Positions 60,188-64,000 of a stretch of DNA of 64,000 bases are shown here, one piece after another. The translations under genes and the position numbers were made by a program. The stretch covers positions 4,580,501 through 4,644,500 of the forward strand of contig JBBCGG010000001.1 of assembly GCA_037200525.1 (NCBI GenBank), read 5' to 3'. The stretch comes from Methylocella sp. Its GTDB lineage: Bacteria; Pseudomonadota; Alphaproteobacteria; Rhizobiales; Beijerinckiaceae. Position 1 is the first letter of the stretch. Each line of letters starts with the position of its first letter. The notes beneath the pieces were generated by a model. That model was not told where the DNA came from. It made no database searches and saw only the letters and a list, made by a program, of their open reading frames with translations.

Positions 60188-61842
60188 ATCATTTCGCTTT
60201 TCTTCTCGATCGACTGGGATTTGAGCCGTCCCGCCTCGGCAAGCTCCGCCTGATGACGGAATATTTCGGCGCGACGCTCGATCCCGAACGCGGCTATGCC
60301 CTCGCCGCGCTGACCGGCGCGCTGTCGTTCCAGCACGCCAAACCCGCCCTTATCCGCGGCCTCATCGCTGAACGCGTCGATCCGGTTCTATTTGATCTTT
60401 CCTATGATTTCGTCGGCGATCTTTCCGAAACCGTCGCCCTCCTTTGGCCAACTCCAAATGGTGCGCCAGCCGGCCAAGGCGCAAATCACGCACCGTTGAT
60501 GCTGTCCGAAGTCGTGCGCGAACTGGGTTCAACGAGCAAGCTTAGCCTGCCGGCAAAGCTTAGCGGCTGGCTCGACGCTCTGGATGAAATCGGGCGATGG
60601 GCGTTGCTAAAGCTTATCACCGGCTCGCTGCGGATCGGCGTCTCGGCGCGGCTGGCGAAAACCGCGCTTGCTGACCTCGGCGGCAAGGCTGTCAATGAAA
60701 TTGAGGAAGTCTGGCACGGATCGGCACCACCCTATCTCGATCTTTTCGCTTGGCTCGAGGGCCGCGAAGAACGCCCGGATCCGTCCGATCCCGCGCCGTT
60801 CCATCCCGCCATGCTGGCTCACGCCATCGAGCCCAAAGACTTCGATGAACTTCTGCCATCGGAGTTCCTGGCGGAATGGAAATGGGACGGCATAAGGGTT
60901 CAGGCGGTGAGCGGGGTCGCCGCCGACGGACGAAAGACGACGCGGCTGTTCTCCCGCACCGGCGAAGATATTTCCCCGGCGTTCCCCGATCTGACGCAGG
61001 CGTTGTGGGACATCGACGTCCAAACCTATTCGCTGGATGGCGAATTGCTGATTTTGCGCGAGGGCCGCGTCGAGCCCTTTGGCGTGCTGCAACAGCGGCT
61101 CAACCGCAAGACGGTCTCGGCCAAATTGCTCGCCGATTTTCCAGCCTGTATTCGCGCCTATGATCTGCTTCGCGAGGGCGAGGAGGACCTGCGCCCGCTT
61201 CCCTTTCTTGAGCGACGCAAACGGCTTTGCGCCTTCGTTGAGAATGTGCGCTGCCCGCGCCTCGATCTATCGCCCCTGGTCCCGTTCGACTCCTGGGCGG
61301 AGCTTGCCGAGGCTCGTCGCGCGCCGGGCTCTTTTGGGGCAGAAGACGACGCCGAAGCCATTGAGGGGTTGATGCTGAAACGCGCCGATTCGATCTACAC
61401 GCCAGGCCGGCCAAAAGGGCTTTGGTATAAATGGAAGCGCGATCCTTTCAGAGTCGATGCCGTATTGATGTACGCCCAGCGCGGCCACGGCAAACGCTCA
61501 TCCTTCTATTCCGACTATACCTTCGGCGTCTGGCGGCAGGACGGCGAAGGCGCGCATTTGATTCCAGTCGGCAAGTCTTATTTCGGCTTTACTGACGCCG
61601 AACTTGTCGAACTCGACCGCTATGTTCGCAACAATACGGCTAACCGGTTTGGGCCGGTGCGCGAGGTCACGCACGGCGGCGAGGAGGGCCTCGTCCTCGA
61701 GATCGCATTCGAGGGGTTGAACCGCTCGAGCCGGCACAAATCGGGCGTCGCGATGCGCTTTCCGCGCGTCGCGCGCATTCGCTGGGATAAGCCGGCCCGC
61801 GAAGCCGATCGGATCGAGAGCCTGGAGGCGTTGCTGAAATAG
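60184..61842 (+). CDS. ATP-dependent DNA ligase of the ligase-associated repair system
   Basis: A 552-residue ligase beginning at a TTG (60184) that overlaps the exonuclease stop (TTGA). The family-typical N-terminus (NHFAFLLDRLGFEPSRLGKL) supports this start. An N-terminal DNA-binding domain spans about 1-190; the adenylation domain has the nucleotidyl lysine in AEWKWDGIRVQAV near residue 234, with DGELLILREG and EGLMLKRADSIYTPGRPKGL, then WYKWKRDPFRVD; the OB domain forms the C-terminus. This is the cisplatin-response/LigC-like class. It acts with PdeM, the helicase and the exonuclease encoded divergently at 53793-57112. Confidence 0.93.
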   Translation: MNHFAFLLDRLGFEPSRLGKLRLMTEYFGATLDPERGYALAALTGALSFQHAKPALIRGLIAERVDPVLFDLSYDFVGDLSETVALLWPTPNGAPAGQGANHAPLMLSEVVRELGSTSKLSLPAKLSGWLDALDEIGRWALLKLITGSLRIGVSARLAKTALADLGGKAVNEIEEVWHGSAPPYLDLFAWLEGREERPDPSDPAPFHPAMLAHAIEPKDFDELLPSEFLAEWKWDGIRVQAVSGVAADGRKTTRLFSRTGEDISPAFPDLTQALWDIDVQTYSLDGELLILREGRVEPFGVLQQRLNRKTVSAKLLADFPACIRAYDLLREGEEDLRPLPFLERRKRLCAFVENVRCPRLDLSPLVPFDSWAELAEARRAPGSFGAEDDAEAIEGLMLKRADSIYTPGRPKGLWYKWKRDPFRVDAVLMYAQRGHGKRSSFYSDYTFGVWRQDGEGAHLIPVGKSYFGFTDAELVELDRYVRNNTANRFGPVREVTHGGEEGLVLEIAFEGLNRSSRHKSGVAMRFPRVARIRWDKPAREADRIESLEALLK

Positions 61843-61954
61843 GGCCGATATTTTGGGAACTGCGGGCGCGAGCGAATCCTGTCGAGGTGTACTTGCGATA
61901 TCAATGGCTTAGAAAACCTGCACGCCCCGAGGGATTCGTGGCCGGGGGTTAACT

Positions 61955-62278
61955 TTAGTCTTGCGGCGTTCCGAAGACGGCGCGTCGTCTGAGGAGGCGG
62001 TCTGCCTCGATCTCCTTTTCAAACTCCTCGTATATGACGATGCTGTGCGCCAGGTTGAGGCAGTGCTCTTCAAGATCGCCGGATGCGAATTGGCTCTCAA
62101 GCCCCATCTCGTTGAACAGGGCGGCGTATTCCTCCTGCTGCATATCCCAGCCTTTGTGCTCGGTGATGTACAGGTCAATTTCACCTTGGAACATTCGCTG
62201 AGCCAAGGCTTCGATCTTGGCCACTATTGCCGGATCGTTTGCGTCAGTTGTCCTGCTGATATTTGGCATGCCAATCAT
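61955..62278 (-). CDS. hypothetical acidic protein
   Basis: A 107-residue acidic, largely helical protein. ATG 62278 has a GGAG ribosome-binding site. Blocks rich in Glu/Asp and aromatic residues (MFQGEIDLYITEHKGWDMQQ and EEHCLNLAHSIVIYEEFEKE) suggest a compact helical fold. No signal peptide, no membrane helix, no motif I recognise. It could be the distal gene of a short minus-strand unit with the gene at 62778, but the 500-base gap argues against it. Confidence 0.6.
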   Translation of the reverse strand: MIGMPNISRTTDANDPAIVAKIEALAQRMFQGEIDLYITEHKGWDMQQEEYAALFNEMGLESQFASGDLEEHCLNLAHSIVIYEEFEKEIEADRLLRRRAVFGTPQD

Positions 62279-62777
62279 TTTGCTTCTCCAATAGGGTTGC
62301 TAGTCGGAGCGCTTGGCGTCACGCACGCCGTGCGTCGCCCAGCGCTTCCGTCCTTCCAAATTTGTTGGTGTTCGATAATGTCGCGCGCGGGGATTGAGCT
62401 AAATCGCCTGAAGGGCCTCGACGCATCGCCGGCAGCAGTTCTTCCCCTGCGGAGCTATTTGTTGGGGCGAGCGCATCGCTCCTTCTCCGCATAAAAAGTT
62501 TCTGCCCAGACAGCAACAAACGCTAAATCGGCGCAATGCTCCCAAAGCTTTTTCGCAGTGGATCTCACCTTGAAATAGGAGCTCCCTCGGACCCTCGACC
62601 TCTGGCGACTTCGATTGATCTTGTTTCGTCAGGCATTTTGAAAAATCTCCGTTGAGGGTGCGATTATCAAAGCCTGTACGCAGCCAGTGTCGGAGTAATC
62701 CACCGGAGAGCTGGGGGTTCCCCGGTAATTTCTGGGCTTCAGCGGGCATCGGCATTATGGCGCCCGCTTTAGAGGGT
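62279..62777. other. gene-poor stretch
   Basis: About 500 bases between two minus-strand hypothetical genes. Apart from the doubtful small frame at 62455-62568, it includes a second short candidate start with a GGAG site near 62635 (MPDETRSIEVARG..., 23 residues). I see no RNA gene or repeat. Confidence 0.35.
62455..62568 (-). CDS. possible 37-residue protein
   Basis: A GTG-initiated frame reads MRSTAKKLWEHCADLAFVAV followed by WAETFYAEKERCARPNK. Its composition is protein-like, and a GGGAG lies upstream at longer than ideal spacing (13 bases). The frame remains open some codons further upstream. No homology is recognised; this is a weak call. Confidence 0.25.
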   Translation of the reverse strand: MRSTAKKLWEHCADLAFVAVWAETFYAEKERCARPNK

Positions 62778-63083
62778 TCACCTCAGCCGAACGCCAAAAT
62801 CATTTCGCTGCCGCTCCAGGTGATGCAACGTGCGCGGAAAATGCTCTAGCCAATCGACCCAGAGCTGCAGTTGTTCCTTCGAATCAAAGAAGCTCCAGTC
62901 TTCCATTTCGGAGGCTACAATTTGTTCTGTGCTGGCCAGAACCATTCTGGGAAGGCCGGGAGGACCACCGTTTGGGGAGTCATATTTGATGAGATATATA
63001 CTAGGCGAGACTTCCTCGGCGACCTCCCCCGTTCGATAATGTTCGGCATCGACGATATGAACGAATTTTCCTGTTAAACTCAT
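62778..63083 (-). CDS. hypothetical small protein
   Basis: A 101-residue protein from ATG 63083 (GAGG ribosome-binding site), starting MSLTGKFVHIVDAEHYRTGE. The first half looks like an SH3-like beta barrel (VEEVSPSIYLIKYDSPNG-type strand pattern around residues 22-45); the second half is helical with many Trp/Glu (EMEDWSFFDSKEQLQLWVDW). No family recognised, no signal peptide. The longer upstream frame to 63149 lacks a better start. Confidence 0.6.
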   Translation of the reverse strand: MSLTGKFVHIVDAEHYRTGEVAEEVSPSIYLIKYDSPNGGPPGLPRMVLASTEQIVASEMEDWSFFDSKEQLQLWVDWLEHFPRTLHHLERQRNDFGVRLR

Positions 63084-63698
63084 TTTGAAAACCTCAATTA
63101 GAGAAGCTCCCTGGCGCTCGTGAGTGATGTTGTGTTTTGCAATGAACAAGGATGTCCAGTCCTCAAAAGGCCTTGGCGGCGCGTCCCCGGTCGGAACAGC
63201 CTCTTACAATATGGTCACTCATGAATAGGACGGCCACATGTGGCGACGACCAGGCGAGGCTGTGGCTGCACTGGCGCAGCACTTGGGAACGGCAGGCGCG
63301 AAACAGGCGGCAAGGTGGCGGCAAACGGGCGATAAACGCGCTTGCCTTATTTCGGCCTCGCATATCTACTGATATGAGAAGTTGACGCTGACGCCTGCTT
63401 AAAGCAGAATCACAGGCTCGCTCTGGAAAAACGATGGTTGAGTTTTGCTGCGGCCGAGCCAACGCTAAGTTAAGTGATGATTTTCGAACGCCGTGCCTGT
63501 ATAGGTGAAAAATAGCGCCTCCCGGATGTTGTTTGGGAAGGTATCTCAATTCACACTTGCGCTGGGAGTTGGTGTCGGACGCGAAGAGTCAATGGATATC
63601 GCGCTGCCGCAAATGGCATCCTGAAGCGTGAGACTTTCACTTCGCGAGCGGTTCACGCAAAGTTCTTTGCGCGCTCGATATGAAGTTAGGACCATTTC
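63084..63698. other. region upstream of chvI without a clear gene
   Basis: About 615 bases. Open frames here on both strands are short, Arg/Ser-rich and not protein-like. The stretch should include the chvI promoter. I see no tRNA and no strong hairpin. Confidence 0.4.
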
Positions 63699-64000
63699 AT
63701 GCCCGTGATTGCCCTGGTCGATGATGACCGCAATATCCTTACCTCCGTGTCGATCGCCCTCGAAGGCGAAGGCTACCGGGTTCAAACCTACACCGATGGC
63801 TCAACCGCCCTCGACGGTTTGAAAAGCGATCCGCCCGATCTCGCGATCTTCGATATTAAGATGCCGCGAATGGACGGTATGGAGCTGTTGCGCCGCTTGC
63901 GGCAGAAATCCGACCTTCCGGTGATTTTTCTGACTTCCAAGGATGAGGAAATAGACGAACTGTTCGGCCTCAAAATGGGCGCCGACGATTTCATCCGCAA
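63699..64000 (+). CDS. chvI: ChvI-type response regulator, 3' end outside window
   Basis: The frame from ATG 63699 is open to the window end (100 complete codons). It begins [20 protein letters not shown]; the acidic pocket is DDD at residues 8-10 and the phosphoacceptor Asp52 is in [20 protein letters not shown]. The segment [20 protein letters not shown] and GADDF that follows is nearly diagnostic of ChvI. ChvI, with the sensor ChvG and periplasmic ExoR, controls envelope, acid and host-related responses in Rhizobiales. The DNA-binding domain and chvG lie beyond 64000. Confidence 0.9.
   Translation, partial: MPVIALVDDDRNILTSVSIALEGEGYRVQTYTDGSTALDGLKSDPPDLAIFDIKMPRMDGMELLRRLRQKSDLPVIFLTSKDEEIDELFGLKMGADDFIR

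Noticed and set aside
62399-62755. Minus-strand frame of 118 codons
   Set aside because: Composition is mixed and includes runs such as CCC; no clear ribosome-binding site or domain. A different frame in the same stretch looks slightly more protein-like.
63163-63549. Minus-strand frame of 128 codons before chvI
   Set aside because: Arg/Ser/Cys-rich and without any family features; typical of non-coding high-GC sequence.

Overview
The window is a high-GC alphaproteobacterial chromosome segment. The best markers of affiliation are the ChvI-type response regulator starting at 63699, the ligase-associated DNA-repair genes (pdeM, DEXH helicase, exonuclease, ATP-dependent ligase), gltBD, and an unbroken secE-nusG-rplK-rplA-rplJ-rplL-rpoB-rpoC run. 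Together they suggest Hyphomicrobiales (Rhizobiales), possibly a Beijerinckiaceae or Methylocystaceae-like bacterium. The family-level placement is inference from protein flavour only.

Layout. 1-3.9 kb: end of a DUF4396 membrane protein, a 26-codon remnant of a cytochrome bd subunit II gene, and lutABC for lactate oxidation. 3.9-8.8 kb (minus): a four-gene efflux operon, DUF1656-HlyD-FUSC-outer membrane factor. 9.1-15.9 kb (minus): a pyruvate oxidase-like ThDP enzyme, a winged-helix/ATPase/TPR regulator broken by one frameshift, and a LuxR-type regulator. 16.3-26.7 kb: an accessory region with four insertion sequences (one IS3, three IS5). These truncate a TauE-type exporter and split a secreted-protein gene. 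The region also holds an unusual cluster: two DUF417 membrane proteins flank an array of four short paralogous secreted proteins and a glycine-rich secreted protein, and a 53-residue twin-arginine peptide is encoded divergently. 26.7-33.1 kb: glycosyltransferase, SGNH/DUF459 protein, L,D-transpeptidase, alpha/beta hydrolase, Hsp20, threonine aldolase. 33.7-40.9 kb: gltB, gltD and a second L,D-transpeptidase. 41.2-53.6 kb (minus): the rpo/ribosomal protein cluster with its terminator and internal hairpins. 53.8-61.8 kb: the DNA-repair set, split over both strands around a methyltransferase and two small secreted proteins. 61.9-64 kb: small unknown genes and the start of chvI, which runs off the window.

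How genes work together. LutABC makes pyruvate from lactate and the ThDP enzyme could oxidise pyruvate at the membrane; the remnant shows that a quinol oxidase gene once lay beside lutABC. The efflux proteins form one envelope-spanning pump. PdeM/helicase and exonuclease/ligase belong to one known repair pathway although they are divergently placed. The most novel-looking part is 20.3-24.7 kb: duplicated transcription units (palindrome, small secreted gene, stem-loop) next to DUF417 proteins, whose relatives are linked to reactive-chlorine and electrophile stress.
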